NCBI GenBank assembly: GCA_963791635.1 | Contig: CAWBTC010000005.1 | Location: 248,001 to 312,000 of the forward strand | Length of the DNA stretch: 64,000 nt | Reading direction: 5' to 3' | Source of the DNA: VFMC01 sp963791635 | GTDB taxonomy: Bacteria > Actinomycetota > Acidimicrobiia > Acidimicrobiales > Ilumatobacteraceae | Program-made: the position numbers and the translations under genes | In this document: positions 1 to 9,318 of the stretch, one piece after another | Layout: every line of letters begins with the position of its first letter | Position numbering within the stretch: the first letter of the stretch is position 1 | Notes under the pieces: model-generated | What the model saw: only the letters and a program-made list of their open reading frames with translations | Told to the model about the DNA's origin: nothing | Database searches by the model: none

Positions 1-2
1 GT

Positions 3-1157
3 TCTCTCGTCGAGCCCGTGATCAGCTGGATGGACGATCGCGCCTACCAGCCGTACGTACCGGACGACCCCGAGTTCGCCTACGCCACGACGTCGTCGGG
101 CTACGTGGCGCATCGGTTCACCGGTCAGTTGAAGGACACTGCGGCGAACAACATCGGTCTGCAATGGCCGATCGACAGCGACACGTGGCAGTGGAGCGAC
201 GACCCTGCCTCGTACGAGGAGTTCGGTGTTCGCCGCGACCAGTTGCTGGAGCTGCAGATGCCCGGCGACGTGATCGGCGGCGTGACGGCCGAGGCGTCCG
301 AGGCCACCGGCATCCCTGCGGGTGTTCCTGTCGTCCAGACCGCGAACGACAAGGCCGTCGAGATGCTCGGTTCGGGATTGTTGGGCGAGACGACGGCGCT
401 CGTGTCGCTGGGCACCTACATCGCGGCGATGGTGCCCGGGCACGAGAACCATCCGAACCCCACGAACTTCTGGACCAACTTCGCGTCGGTGCCGCACCGC
501 TACCTCTACGAGAGCACTGGCGTTCGACGCGGGATGTGGACCCTCACCTGGTTCCTCGACCTCCTCGGCGACGAGGTGGCTGAACGGGCATTGTCGCTCG
601 GGCTGTCGCGAGAGCAGTACATCGAACGCGAGGCTGCTCAGGTGCCAGCCGGGAGCGACGGGCTGATGACCGTGCTCGACTGGCTGGCCACCACCGACAA
701 GCCGTTCCGCAAGGGGATGATGCTCGGTTTCGACGCACGCCACTCGCGGGGCCACGTGTACCGGTCGATCCTCGAGGCGATCGCGCTCACGATGAAGCAC
801 CATGTGGACGCGATGTGCGACGAGCTCGGCATCGTGCTCACGGAGATCGTGGTGTCCGGTGGTGGCTCGAACAGCCCATTGTTCATGCAGATCTTCGCCG
901 ATGTGTTCGGCATCGAGTCGTCGCGAAGCATCGACGGTGGGGGAGCGAGCCTCGGCGCGGCGATGTGCGCCGCTGCCGCCGCCGGGCTGCATCCCGACAT
1001 CGAGACCGCAACCGTGGCGATGGCCAAGGGCCGGGAGACGTTCGCCGCCGACATCGCGAACGGCGCGATGTACGCCCGCATGGCCGACACCGTCTACCAC
1101 GACATTCGCAGCCAGACCGATGCACTGTTCGAGCGCGCCTACCCCATCTTCCACTGA
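3..1157 (+). CDS. FGGY-family carbohydrate kinase, 5' end outside window
   Basis: This is the C-terminal two thirds or more of an FGGY kinase (xylulokinase/glycerol kinase-like), which phosphorylates a sugar or polyol with ATP in the cytoplasm. The reading frame is open to the left edge, so the gene begins outside the window and the GTG at 18 is not the true start. Visible family marks are the substrate-domain segment QTANDKAVEMLGSG, the phosphate-loop-like VSLGTYIAAM, and the C-terminal ATPase-fold segment VVSGGGSNSPLFMQIFADVFG followed by GGGASLGAAMCAAAAAG. The stop lies 22 bases before the next gene, which reads the same way, so the two are probably co-transcribed. The sugar specificity cannot be read from the sequence. 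Confidence 0.88.
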   Translation, partial: SLVEPVISWMDDRAYQPYVPDDPEFAYATTSSGYVAHRFTGQLKDTAANNIGLQWPIDSDTWQWSDDPASYEEFGVRRDQLLELQMPGDVIGGVTAEASEATGIPAGVPVVQTANDKAVEMLGSGLLGETTALVSLGTYIAAMVPGHENHPNPTNFWTNFASVPHRYLYESTGVRRGMWTLTWFLDLLGDEVAERALSLGLSREQYIEREAAQVPAGSDGLMTVLDWLATTDKPFRKGMMLGFDARHSRGHVYRSILEAIALTMKHHVDAMCDELGIVLTEIVVSGGGSNSPLFMQIFADVFGIESSRSIDGGGASLGAAMCAAAAAGLHPDIETATVAMAKGRETFAADIANGAMYARMADTVYHDIRSQTDALFERAYPIFH

Positions 1158-1179
1158 CCTCGTACCGAAGGACCCCATC

Positions 1180-2625
1180 ATGACCCTCACCCGCGACGGC
1201 ATCGTCGAACACCTCCAGCAGCTCCTGGCCGCCGATCAGGTGGTCACCGACCCTGAGGTGCTCCAGCGCTCCAGCGTCGACAACTTCCGCAAGCTGCAGA
1301 ACATCTTCGGTATCTACACCCTGCCGTCGCCTGCCGCTGTGGTGATGGCGCGGAGCACCGACGACGTCGCCAGCGTGCTCGCATTCGCCGACGCCAATCG
1401 CGTCAACGTCGTGGCCCGTACCGGCGGCACGGCCACCGAGGGGGGTCTGGAGATCCACGACGACCGGTCGATCGTCGTCGACGGCTCGGGCCTCGACCGG
1501 ATCGTGAAGATCGACGCGTACAACATGCAGGCGACAGCGCAGTGCGGCGTGCCGCTGCAACGGCTGGAGGACGAGTGCCGCAAGGTCGGCCTCACGACCG
1601 GCCACTCGCCGCAATCGAAGCCGATCGCATCGATGGGCGGTCTGGTCGCCACCCGGAGCATCGGCCAGTTCTCCACGCTGTACGGCGGTATCGAGGACAT
1701 GGTCGTCGGATGCGAGGTCGTGTTTGCAGGTGGTCAGGTGTCGCGGATCAAGAACGTGCCGCGCCGGGCCGCCGGGCCCGACATCCGCCACATCGTGATC
1801 GGCAACGAGGGCGCCCTCTGCTACATCACCGAGGTGACGGTGAAGTTGTTCCCGTACATGCCTGAGAACAACATCTTCCTGGGCTGGACGTTGAAGAACA
1901 TGAAAGAGGGTTTCGAGGTGCTGCGCGACGTGATGGTGGCCGGCTACAAGCCGTCGGTCGCCCGCCTCTACGACGTCGAGGACGGCCAGCTCCACTTCTC
2001 GCACTTCGCCCAGCCCGACGACTGCATCGTGCTGTTCATGGCCGAGGGTAATGCGGGCATCAGCACAGCCACGGCCGACGGCATCCGCGAGATCGTGGCG
2101 AAGCACCCCGGCTGCGTGCCGGTCGAGAGCCAGCTGATCTCCGACTGGTTCGACGACCTCGTGTGGGGACCCGACAAGGTGACCCGCGAGGACGACCGCA
2201 TCTTCAGCACGCGCAACGTGAACCGCACCACCGAGATCTCGGCAGATTGGGGCTCGATCAACGAGATCTACGAAGCGGCCATCCCTCGCATTCGTGCAGA
2301 GATCAAGGGGATCACGCTGCTCGGCGGACACTCGTCGCACAGCTACATCAACGGCACGAACATGTACTTCAACTACTTCTACGACCTCATCGACTGTGCG
2401 CCCGAGGAGGAGAACGACAAGTACTACTGGCCGATCATCAAGATCATCTGCGAAGAGACGCTGCGCTTCGGTGGTTCGATCGTGCACCACCACGGCATCG
2501 GCAAGGCTCGCGCACCGTGGGTGCGCGAAGAGTACGGCACGTCGTTCCCGATGCTCGAGACGCTGAAGAAGGCCTTCGACCCGAACGGCGTGATGAACAT
2601 GGGCACGATCATTCCGCTGCCCTGA
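1180..2625 (+). CDS. FAD-linked oxidase, alkylglycerone-phosphate synthase-like
   Basis: This 481-residue flavoprotein has an FAD-binding PCMH domain (about residues 40-215, with ARTGGTATEGG as the flavin loop) and a C-terminal FAD-oxidase cap domain. Near the C-terminus is HHHGIGKARAPWVREEYG, the tri-histidine motif that marks alkyl-dihydroxyacetonephosphate synthases; D-lactate and glycolate oxidases have a GEHGIG-type motif there instead. The ATG at 1180 is preceded by GAAGGA at good spacing; the frame is open far upstream, but only through the kinase gene. Together with the FGGY kinase just upstream it suggests a route that phosphorylates a three-carbon or sugar substrate and then makes or breaks an ether or hydroxyacid. 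That pathway is inference; the fold is secure. Confidence 0.85.
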   Translation: MTLTRDGIVEHLQQLLAADQVVTDPEVLQRSSVDNFRKLQNIFGIYTLPSPAAVVMARSTDDVASVLAFADANRVNVVARTGGTATEGGLEIHDDRSIVVDGSGLDRIVKIDAYNMQATAQCGVPLQRLEDECRKVGLTTGHSPQSKPIASMGGLVATRSIGQFSTLYGGIEDMVVGCEVVFAGGQVSRIKNVPRRAAGPDIRHIVIGNEGALCYITEVTVKLFPYMPENNIFLGWTLKNMKEGFEVLRDVMVAGYKPSVARLYDVEDGQLHFSHFAQPDDCIVLFMAEGNAGISTATADGIREIVAKHPGCVPVESQLISDWFDDLVWGPDKVTREDDRIFSTRNVNRTTEISADWGSINEIYEAAIPRIRAEIKGITLLGGHSSHSYINGTNMYFNYFYDLIDCAPEEENDKYYWPIIKIICEETLRFGGSIVHHHGIGKARAPWVREEYGTSFPMLETLKKAFDPNGVMNMGTIIPLP

Positions 2626-2634
2626 GGAGCTGGG

Positions 2635-3982
2635 TCAGCGGTCGAGCAGCTCCTGCAAGCAGCGCTCCATTCCGTCTCGGAGCACGGCAACATCGCGTGC
2701 ACCGTCGCTGTCGCCCGTGACACCGATGAACAACCTGCCGCAGTACGACCAGATCGCGATCGCAATGCGGATGCATCCGGCAATCGGTGCGAACGGATAG
2801 GCCGCCACCAGCTCTCGGCCTGCGAGATGGAGCGGGTGTTGAGGACCGGGTACGTTCGTCGCGATCGTCTCGAGGTTCTGCTGCGCGCGCACCACCCCGC
2901 GCGACGAGCGCAGCGATCGCGGACGGCGCGACGTCGCCGCTGTGCAGCAGCGCGGTCGACGCATCGGTCTGGTGCGACGACTTGACGAGAGCCATGTGGG
3001 TCCGAACCGCTGCGAGGGATCGCACCGGATCGTCGATGTCCAGTGGGAGCAAGGCGTGCGTGACGGCGACCCGGTTGTCGGCAATGCCGCGTCCGTCGGG
3101 TGCACGCGTCGAGACGGGTACCAACGCCATGACGTCACGTCCGGCCACGGGCTCGCCGCGGGCGACCAGCAGGTCGTGGAAGCCGACGGCGAGCGCGGTG
3201 AGCATCACGTCGTTGACCGTCGTGCCATGAGTGTGCCCGATGTGAGAGACGTCGGCCAGCGGGGTGCTCGTGTGCACCCACGTGCGGGTCGAACCAACTG
3301 GTCCGGTGAGTGTGGAACCACGACGACTCGGTTGCAGCCAGAGTGCTCGCGCACCCGCGACGAGGTCCACGAGTCGGCGCGACGTTCGCGTTGGGTGAGC
3401 GAGCGCTGACGTCAGGTGGAGGACACGAGCGACGCACGATCGCAAGACAGCGGTCAGGGTGAACCACGCGATGTCGACGCCGGACGGCTCGCCGCCAGTG
3501 TCGAGCGGCTCAGGATCGAGCCGTGGCGCAGCCGTCAGCAACGCCGTCAACAGATCGGTGCCGGCGATGCCATCGACCATGCAGTGGTGGACCTTCGACA
3601 CGGTGGCCCACCGCCCGTCGGCGAGGCCGTCCACGACCCACATCTCCCACAGCGCATGACGACGGTCGAGCGGCTGCATCATGACGCGCTCGACCATTCG
3701 ATCGAGCGCTCCGGGATCGTCCGTCACCGACGCGCCGTGAACGTGTCGTTCGATGTCGAACGACGTGTCGTCGAGCCACAGGGGCCGGGCGAGACCGTGC
3801 CATGTTCGGTGCACCCGCTGCCGGCATCGGGGCACGGCATGGAGCCGGGTGGCCACCGCGGATCGCACCACGTCGAGCGAGGGTGCAGGGCCGTCGAAGA
3901 TCCCGAGTGAGCCGATGTTCATCGGACTCGAGGGATGCTCGATCGCCAAGAACACGGCGTCGAGGCTGCCCAGGCGTTCCAT
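2635..3982 (-). CDS. Wax ester synthase/diacylglycerol acyltransferase (WS/DGAT), frameshifted
   Basis: This is a WS/DGAT acyltransferase, which makes wax esters or triacylglycerol from acyl-CoA for lipid storage. The catalytic motif VHHCMVDGIAG (HHxxxDG) lies near residue 140, and the N-terminus MERLGSLDAVFLAIEH is typical. The C-terminal motif TNVPGPQHPLHLAGREL and the final GVTGDSDGARDVAVL block are in a different frame from the N-terminal part. Deleting one G from the run of four (C run on the + strand at 2895-2898) rejoins them as ALVAR-VVRAQQN, giving about 448 residues, which is full family length. A sequencing error or a recent lesion is likelier than a short enzyme. It is convergent with the flavoenzyme gene, with only nine bases between stops. 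Confidence 0.85.
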
Positions 3983-4047
3983 GGCGCCCTCCTACGATCA
4001 CCGTTGCTCGGCAGAGCGCCGCTCGCCAGTGCCGAAGGTCGGCCCGA

Positions 4048-5532
4048 TCACTTCTTCGCGCGCCAGGCTCGCTCGAACGGGAGGCGCCACGCGTGCGGGG
4101 CGATCAGCTGGTGGATGGCGTTCGGCCCCCACGAGCCGGGCGCATAGGCACGCACCGGCGGGGGTGATTCCAGCAACGGGGCTGACAGCTCCCACAGGCG
4201 CTCGATGCCCTCGGCAGTGGTGAACAGGGTGTGGTCGCCGCTCATTGCGTCGTGGATGAGGCGCTCGTAGGCCTCCAACACGTCGCTCTCGCGGCCGGTC
4301 TCATGCAGCGCGAACTGCAGGCTCAGCTTGTCGAGCCTCATGCCCGGACCCGGGCGCTTGCCGTAGAACGACAACGACAGCTTGGATGCATCGGCAAGAT
4401 CGAACGTGAGGTGGTCCGGTCCGTGGGCGCCGATGCCCGAGCCGGCGGGGAACATGCTCTTCGGTGGCTCGCGGAATGCGATCGAGATGATCCGCGCGCC
4501 CTCGGCCATGCGCTTGCCGGTGCGCAGGTAGAACGGAACCCCTGCCCAGCGCCAGTTGTCGATCTCGCACTTCAGCGCGATGAAGGTGTCGGTCTCGGAA
4601 TCGTGGGCCACGCCGGTCTCGTCCCGGTAGCCGAGGTACTGGCCGCGCACGACATCGGAGGGTTTGATCGGCAGCATCGATCGGAAGACCTTGTTCTTCT
4701 CCTCGCTGATCGCGCGTGGCTCGAGTGCCGTGGGTGGCTCCATCGCCATGAACGCCAGTACCTGGAACAGGTGGGTGACGACCATGTCCTTGTACGCACC
4801 TGTGTGTTCGTAGAACCCGATTCGGCCGTCGAGGGCCAGGGCTTCGGGCACGTCGATCTGCACGTGGTCGATGTGGTCACGGTTCCAGATCGGTTCGAAC
4901 AGACCGTTTGCGAACCGGAAGGCGAGGATGTTCTGCGCGGCCTCCTTCCCGAGGAAGTGGTCGATCCGATAGATCTGATCCTCGCTGAACGTCTCGTGCA
5001 GCGAGGCGTTGAGGATGCGGGCCGTGGCGAGGTCGGTGCCGAACGGCTTCTCCATGACGATCCGCGAGCGCTCCACCAATCCGGCCTCGGCCAAGGTGCT
5101 CACGACCGGACGGGCCGCTGGCGGCGGGACGCTCAGATAGTGCAGGCGACGCGGCTCGCCACCGAGCGCCGTCTCGGCCTCCGCGACGGCCTCCGCCAGG
5201 CCCGCTGCGCCGAGCGCCTGGGGCACGTACTGCAACTTGGCGGCGAACGCGTCCCACTGCCCATCGCTGACCGCCCGATTGGAGAACTCATCGATGGCCC
5301 GCCGGGCGAAGGCGCGGAAGCCGTCGGCGTCGAGCGGGTCGAGCGACGTGCCCACGATGCGGCAGTCACTCACGAGACCGGCGAGGAACAGGTGGAGCAA
5401 CCCTGGGAGGAGCTTGCGTCGCGACAGGTCGCCCGTTGCGCCGAAGAGCACGATCACGTGCGGTTTCACCGGAGCCATCAGCGATGGTGTGATGTCGCTC
5501 GGATCGGTGTGGGTCGTCACATGTTCGGACAT
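4048..5532 (-). CDS. zwf: Glucose-6-phosphate 1-dehydrogenase
   Basis: The enzyme oxidises glucose 6-phosphate to 6-phosphogluconolactone with NADP+, the entry to the oxidative pentose phosphate pathway, in the cytoplasm. The dinucleotide loop LFGATGDLSRRKLLPGL is at about residues 30-46, the NADP-binding EKPFGTDLATA near 145, and the active site RIDHFLGKEAAQNIL with its catalytic lysine and histidine near 175-190. Length (494 residues) is normal and the frame is intact. ATG at 5532 is chosen over a GTG nine bases upstream; a weak AAGG lies about 12 bases before it. The next gene downstream is the acyltransferase, which consumes reduced, NADPH-dependent lipid; a functional link is only suggestive. 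Confidence 0.97.
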   Translation of the reverse strand: MSEHVTTHTDPSDITPSLMAPVKPHVIVLFGATGDLSRRKLLPGLLHLFLAGLVSDCRIVGTSLDPLDADGFRAFARRAIDEFSNRAVSDGQWDAFAAKLQYVPQALGAAGLAEAVAEAETALGGEPRRLHYLSVPPPAARPVVSTLAEAGLVERSRIVMEKPFGTDLATARILNASLHETFSEDQIYRIDHFLGKEAAQNILAFRFANGLFEPIWNRDHIDHVQIDVPEALALDGRIGFYEHTGAYKDMVVTHLFQVLAFMAMEPPTALEPRAISEEKNKVFRSMLPIKPSDVVRGQYLGYRDETGVAHDSETDTFIALKCEIDNWRWAGVPFYLRTGKRMAEGARIISIAFREPPKSMFPAGSGIGAHGPDHLTFDLADASKLSLSFYGKRPGPGMRLDKLSLQFALHETGRESDVLEAYERLIHDAMSGDHTLFTTAEGIERLWELSAPLLESPPPVRAYAPGSWGPNAIHQLIAPHAWRLPFERAWRAKK

Positions 5533-5631
5533 CGGTCGCACCTTAGGTCTGCACGCATCGCGTGTGTGGTTCGTGGTCTGCTCGATGCCGATGATCGTCC
5601 GGTGTCAGAGCCGTACGTCCCGTGGTCGGGA

Positions 5632-7332
5632 TCACGTACCGCCGGACTCGCGAAATCCGCGGACTGCGGCGTTGATCGTCGGCACCACCAGGAGGGTGCC
5701 GCCGGGCTGCAGCAGACCAGCCCGACCGAGCCGGTCGAGCGTGAGGTGGTTGGCGCGAGCGAGCGCGATCACCTCCACACCGTCGTGGTGCACGTCGTCG
5801 ATCAGCCGTCGGAGCGCGACGACCGCGGTCGCATCGATCGAGCCGATGCCCTCGAAGTCGAGCACGAGCCACCGCTCGTCGCCGGGCTGTCTGCGCAGGG
5901 CGTCGAGCACACGCTCGCAGTACCGGTCGGCATTGGTGAACAGCAGCGGCGCGTCGAATCGGTACACGACGAGTCCGGGCTCGGTGACTGCTTCGGGATA
6001 GGCGGCGACGTCCACCCAGCCGTCGAGATGGGCGGCGTGTCCGAGCACTGCGTCGTGCGGCCGGGTCATGCGTGAGATCGCGATCACGACGCTCAGCACC
6101 ACGCTCAGGAGCACACCGATCAGTACGTCGAACAGCACAACGCTCATCGCGGTCATCGCGGCCACGAGCAACTCCGCTCGGCTCACCCGCCACAGATCGC
6201 GCAGCTCGTCGATGTCGATCAGCCCGATCGCAGCCGCGGCCACGACGGCTGCGAGCGCGGGCATGGGAATCCGTCCGAGCGCGCCTGGGAACACCACCAG
6301 CCCGATGGCGACGAACGCCGCCGCGATGATTCCGCCGAGCGAGGTGTTGCCGCCCGCAGCCGACATCGCCGCTGTCCCGCTGCCCGTGCTCGAAAGAGGC
6401 ATGCCGCGGCATGCACCGGCGACGAGGTTGGCCGCACCGAGACCGGACAGCTCACGGTTGGCGTCGAGGCGATCGCGGTGCTGATCGGCGATGCCACGTG
6501 CGGTGAGGATGCTGTCCGCGTATCCGACCAGGGCGATCCCTGCCGCCGTCCCCACGAGCCGCAACCAGTCGCTGGCGGGCAGTGCGGGCCAGCCGGGCCT
6601 GGGGAGGCTCGCATCGACCTCACCGACCACAGCCACCCCGTGACTGTCGAGTTGCATGACCCACGTGAGCACGAGAGCCAGCGCCACGGCGGCGAGCGAA
6701 GCCGGGAGCCGGGGCGCCACTCGCTTGAGCACGAGGATCGTCGCGAGGGTGCCGAGCCCCATCGACGACGTCACGACCCCCAGGTCACCCAGACCGCTGA
6801 ACACGTCATCGATCCGTCCGAAGAAGTGGTCACTCGTGACGGGGACCCCGACGAGCTTGCCGAGTTGACTGACGAGCAGCCCTGCCCCGAGCCCGGCCAG
6901 ATACCCCACCAGCGCGGGGCGCGACAGCAGGTCCGCGAGGAAGCCGAGGCGCAGCACCGATGCAGCGAGCAGGAACGCGCCGACCAGCAGAGCGAGGACG
7001 GCCGCTGCCTGCAGGTACTCGGCGGTGCCAACGACGGCAACGGAGGCCAGCCCAGCAGCAGCCAGCGATGCCGTGCCCGGATCAGGCCCGATCGCGAGGT
7101 GGCGCGACGACCCGAGGAGGGCGTACACAGGGATGCCGATGATCGCCCCTCGCAGGCCGGCGCTCGGTGGGAGCCCGGCGAGTGGGGCGTATGCCATGCA
7201 CTGAGTGATCAGGAGTGCGCCGACGGTGAGTCCAGCGATGACGTCACCGCGCAGCCACGCTCGTTCGTAGCGTCTGAGGCGGGCAAGACCGGGAGCCCAG
7301 GTGGTGAGCAGGTCGCCCGAAGTGCCGGTCAC
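5632..7332 (-). CDS. SulP-family anion transporter with STAS domain
   Basis: This 566-residue inner-membrane protein belongs to the SulP/SLC26 family, which moves sulfate, bicarbonate or other anions. Residues about 25-410 carry roughly ten to twelve hydrophobic segments and the family motifs AYAPLAGLPPSAGLRG and GTASLAAAGLA; a GSGTAAMSAAGGNTSLGG block sits before the last helices. The C-terminal 120 residues form a cytoplasmic STAS domain (LVVYRFDAPLLFTNADRY, then LDFEGIGSIDATAVVALR). Translation appears to start at a GTG without a clear ribosome binding site. The transported anion cannot be told; the adjacent glucose-6-phosphate dehydrogenase gene gives no hint. Confidence 0.92.
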   Translation of the reverse strand: MTGTSGDLLTTWAPGLARLRRYERAWLRGDVIAGLTVGALLITQCMAYAPLAGLPPSAGLRGAIIGIPVYALLGSSRHLAIGPDPGTASLAAAGLASVAVVGTAEYLQAAAVLALLVGAFLLAASVLRLGFLADLLSRPALVGYLAGLGAGLLVSQLGKLVGVPVTSDHFFGRIDDVFSGLGDLGVVTSSMGLGTLATILVLKRVAPRLPASLAAVALALVLTWVMQLDSHGVAVVGEVDASLPRPGWPALPASDWLRLVGTAAGIALVGYADSILTARGIADQHRDRLDANRELSGLGAANLVAGACRGMPLSSTGSGTAAMSAAGGNTSLGGIIAAAFVAIGLVVFPGALGRIPMPALAAVVAAAAIGLIDIDELRDLWRVSRAELLVAAMTAMSVVLFDVLIGVLLSVVLSVVIAISRMTRPHDAVLGHAAHLDGWVDVAAYPEAVTEPGLVVYRFDAPLLFTNADRYCERVLDALRRQPGDERWLVLDFEGIGSIDATAVVALRRLIDDVHHDGVEVIALARANHLTLDRLGRAGLLQPGGTLLVVPTINAAVRGFRESGGT

Positions 7333-7386
7333 AGATGGAGCGTACGACGGTCGGCGTCGCCCTCCGGGGCGCGGGAGCCGACAGGA

Positions 7387-8016
7387 CTACTTCTTCGTGC
7401 GTTTCTTGCCCTGGTCGCCAGAACGAGCCGACCCTCGGGCCTTGGCCGCAGTCTTGGCCGCAGTCTTGGCCGACGCTGCCGTGACGAGCACCTCGAGCGC
7501 ACCCTCGATGCGGTCGAGGCGGTCCAACACGTCGGTGCGGGCTTCGGGCTCAGCGGCCGCTGCGGCCCCGCATGCCGCGAGTTCGGCGTGGCAGCTGCGC
7601 AGCATGCGGCCCGTGTCGCGTTCTTCTGCGATGTAGCGGCCCATCAGCGCTCCGGTGACGGGGTCGATGGTGGTGTCATCGAAGAACTTGCTGAACACAT
7701 CGGGCCGCACCTCGGCGGTGCTGGAGAAGCCCAGCCGTTCGAGCTTCTCGCAATCCGACAGCTCGGCTGAGCCGGCGATCTCCACTCGACGGGCGAGGCC
7801 TGGGTCTGGGCGGTCGAGCACCGTGTAGCCCAGCTCGTCGAGCCGCTTCGCGAAGCTTCGGGCGTGCTCGGCTTCGCGTAGCGCCACCGTGTGCACGATG
7901 CTGCGGACCGCATCGTTCGACGTGGCTGCGGCCCACGCGGAGAACTGTGCCTCGCCACCCAGCTCTCCTACGGCGATCGCGTTCAGCAATCCGAGATACG
8001 ACGGCTTGTCGCTCAT
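7387..8016 (-). CDS. Ferritin-like-fold protein with lysine/alanine-rich tail
   Basis: This is a small soluble protein of about 209 residues. The N-terminal 160 residues are helical, with Glu and His placed as in ferritin-like four-helix bundles: GELGGEAQFSAWA near 20 and ALREAEHARSFAKRLDELGY near 45-65. Metal binding is an inference from that pattern. The last 30 residues (AKTAAKTAAKARGS, then GKKRTKK) are basic and disordered, like histone-H1-type tails, and could bind nucleic acid or polyphosphate. The ATG at 8016 follows GGAGGG at ideal spacing; an in-frame GTG four codons earlier overlaps that Shine-Dalgarno and is less likely. I do not recognise a named family. Confidence 0.72.
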   Translation of the reverse strand: MSDKPSYLGLLNAIAVGELGGEAQFSAWAAATSNDAVRSIVHTVALREAEHARSFAKRLDELGYTVLDRPDPGLARRVEIAGSAELSDCEKLERLGFSSTAEVRPDVFSKFFDDTTIDPVTGALMGRYIAEERDTGRMLRSCHAELAACGAAAAAEPEARTDVLDRLDRIEGALEVLVTAASAKTAAKTAAKARGSARSGDQGKKRTKK

Positions 8017-8118
8017 GACACCCTCCACGTTTTCGATGTCGACACGATCTGTCCACCGGGAGACCGCTGAAGCGACCGTACCAGCGCGGGGCGGTGACGG
8101 GCCGGTCGAGCGGGTGCA

Positions 8119-8298
8119 TCACGCATCGACGAGGGAGCCACTGCGATCGGGTGTCGCTGTCGACACGAGCTCCGCCGTCGGCAGGCCCTCTTCTCCATCG
8201 ATGTCGATCGTGGGGAGCAGGCGATCGAGCCAGTCCGGTAGCCACCAGTTGGCGCTACCCATGAGCTTCATCGTCGCCGGCACGAGCACCATCCGCAC
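8119..8298 (-). pseudogene. C-terminal remnant of an MMPL/RND-type exporter
   Basis: About 60 codons match the extreme C-terminus of actinobacterial MMPL lipid or drug exporters: VRMVLVPATMKLMG is the last transmembrane helix, followed by NWWLPDWLDRLLPTID. The rest of that roughly 700-residue protein is absent; upstream of 8298 the same frame has unrelated, membrane-free sequence. It is therefore a gene end left after a deletion or rearrangement, stranded between the ferritin-like gene and a damaged two-component locus. No promoter or start would make it a functional peptide. Confidence 0.7.
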
Positions 8299-8473
8299 CT
8301 GGGCGCAGCGCACTTCGGCGCCGGCCGGATCCTCCGAACACTCTCGCTGGACGGCTCGGGACCCGCATCGCCTGTTCGGTCCGATCCTCATCAGCGCATC
8401 AGCGCATCGGCCGAGGCCAGGACCGTACTTTCGGCCGATTCGGGCGTCGGTCGATGTTCTCTAGGCTGACGTC

Positions 8474-9318
8474 GTGGTGATCGATGCCGTGCGCAAGCTG
8501 TGGGACAAGCCGCGCGTGCCCGATCCGCCGCGCAGGGTGTGGCGAGACTGGGCGCTCAGCGTTGTTCTGCTCTGTGCGACCGTGCTCGAAGTGGTGCTGC
8601 GCAACGACCTCGGGTGGCCGGTGCTCGCGCTGGCGATCGGCGTCGGATCAGCACTCAGCTTGTTGTGGCGACGAACCCATCCGCTGGCCGTGGTTGCGTT
8701 CGCGTTCGCTGGGCATGCGATCAGTGACAGCGTCACGTTCTTCGGAGCGGAGCGTTCGGCGATGTTGGTGAGCTCGGCGGCCCTGGTGATCCTGCCGTAC
8801 GCGCTGGCTCGATGGGCGTCGGGTAGCGACTGGTTGATCGGCATGGTGCTCATGGTTGGCGCTCATGTTCCGCAACGGACCCAATGCGATCCGGAACTTG
8901 GGAGAGGCGGCCGCCGGCGCACTGTTCTTCCTGCTCCCCGCCGCACTCGGCGCGGCGGTGCGCTACCGCTCCACCGCCAGATTGCGCGAGACCGATCAGG
9001 TCAAGCTTCGCGAGCGTGAGCAGTTGGCACGGGAGTTGCACGACTCGGTGGCTCACCACGTCTCGGCGTTCATCATCCGAGCCCAAGCGGGGCGAACAGT
9101 TGCAGCCATGGACCCCGATGCGGCGGTGCGCGCCCTCGTTGCGATCGAGTCCGAGGCGACGCGCACGTTGTCGGAGATGCGGTTCATGGTCGGAGCGTTG
9201 CGACAGGGTGAAGATCCCGACTTCACCCCCCAGCGCGGCGTCGCCGACATCGCCCGACTGGCCAGCGACGTCGGGTCGTCGCCCGCGATCGCTGTACGCA
9301 TGTCGGGAGGACTCGACG
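8474..9318 (+). pseudogene. NarL-type sensor histidine kinase, frameshifted and lacking its ATPase domain
   Basis: The first part (8474 to about 8850) encodes four hydrophobic segments of a membrane sensor. A frameshift between about 8838 and 8870 moves the rest into another frame, which carries a fifth hydrophobic stretch (GALFFLLPAALGAAV) and a HisKA_3 dimerisation/phosphoacceptor domain with ELHDSVAHHVSAF. The coding match stops at SGGLDD, where the HATPase domain should begin. That domain is missing and the sequence runs straight into the middle of a response-regulator gene, so the kinase cannot be active. The frameshift may be an error, but the missing domain is a real deletion or an assembly join. 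Confidence 0.8.

Noticed and set aside
883..2493. Open frame of 536 codons antisense to the flavoenzyme
   Set aside because: It mirrors the codon pattern of the sense gene, is His/Val/Asp/Arg-rich with no recognisable domain, and the sense strand encodes a well-defined family.
4231..6075. Open frame of 614 codons running antisense through glucose-6-phosphate dehydrogenase into the SulP gene
   Set aside because: It spans two clear genes and a gap on the other strand; its composition is typical of a high-GC antisense shadow.
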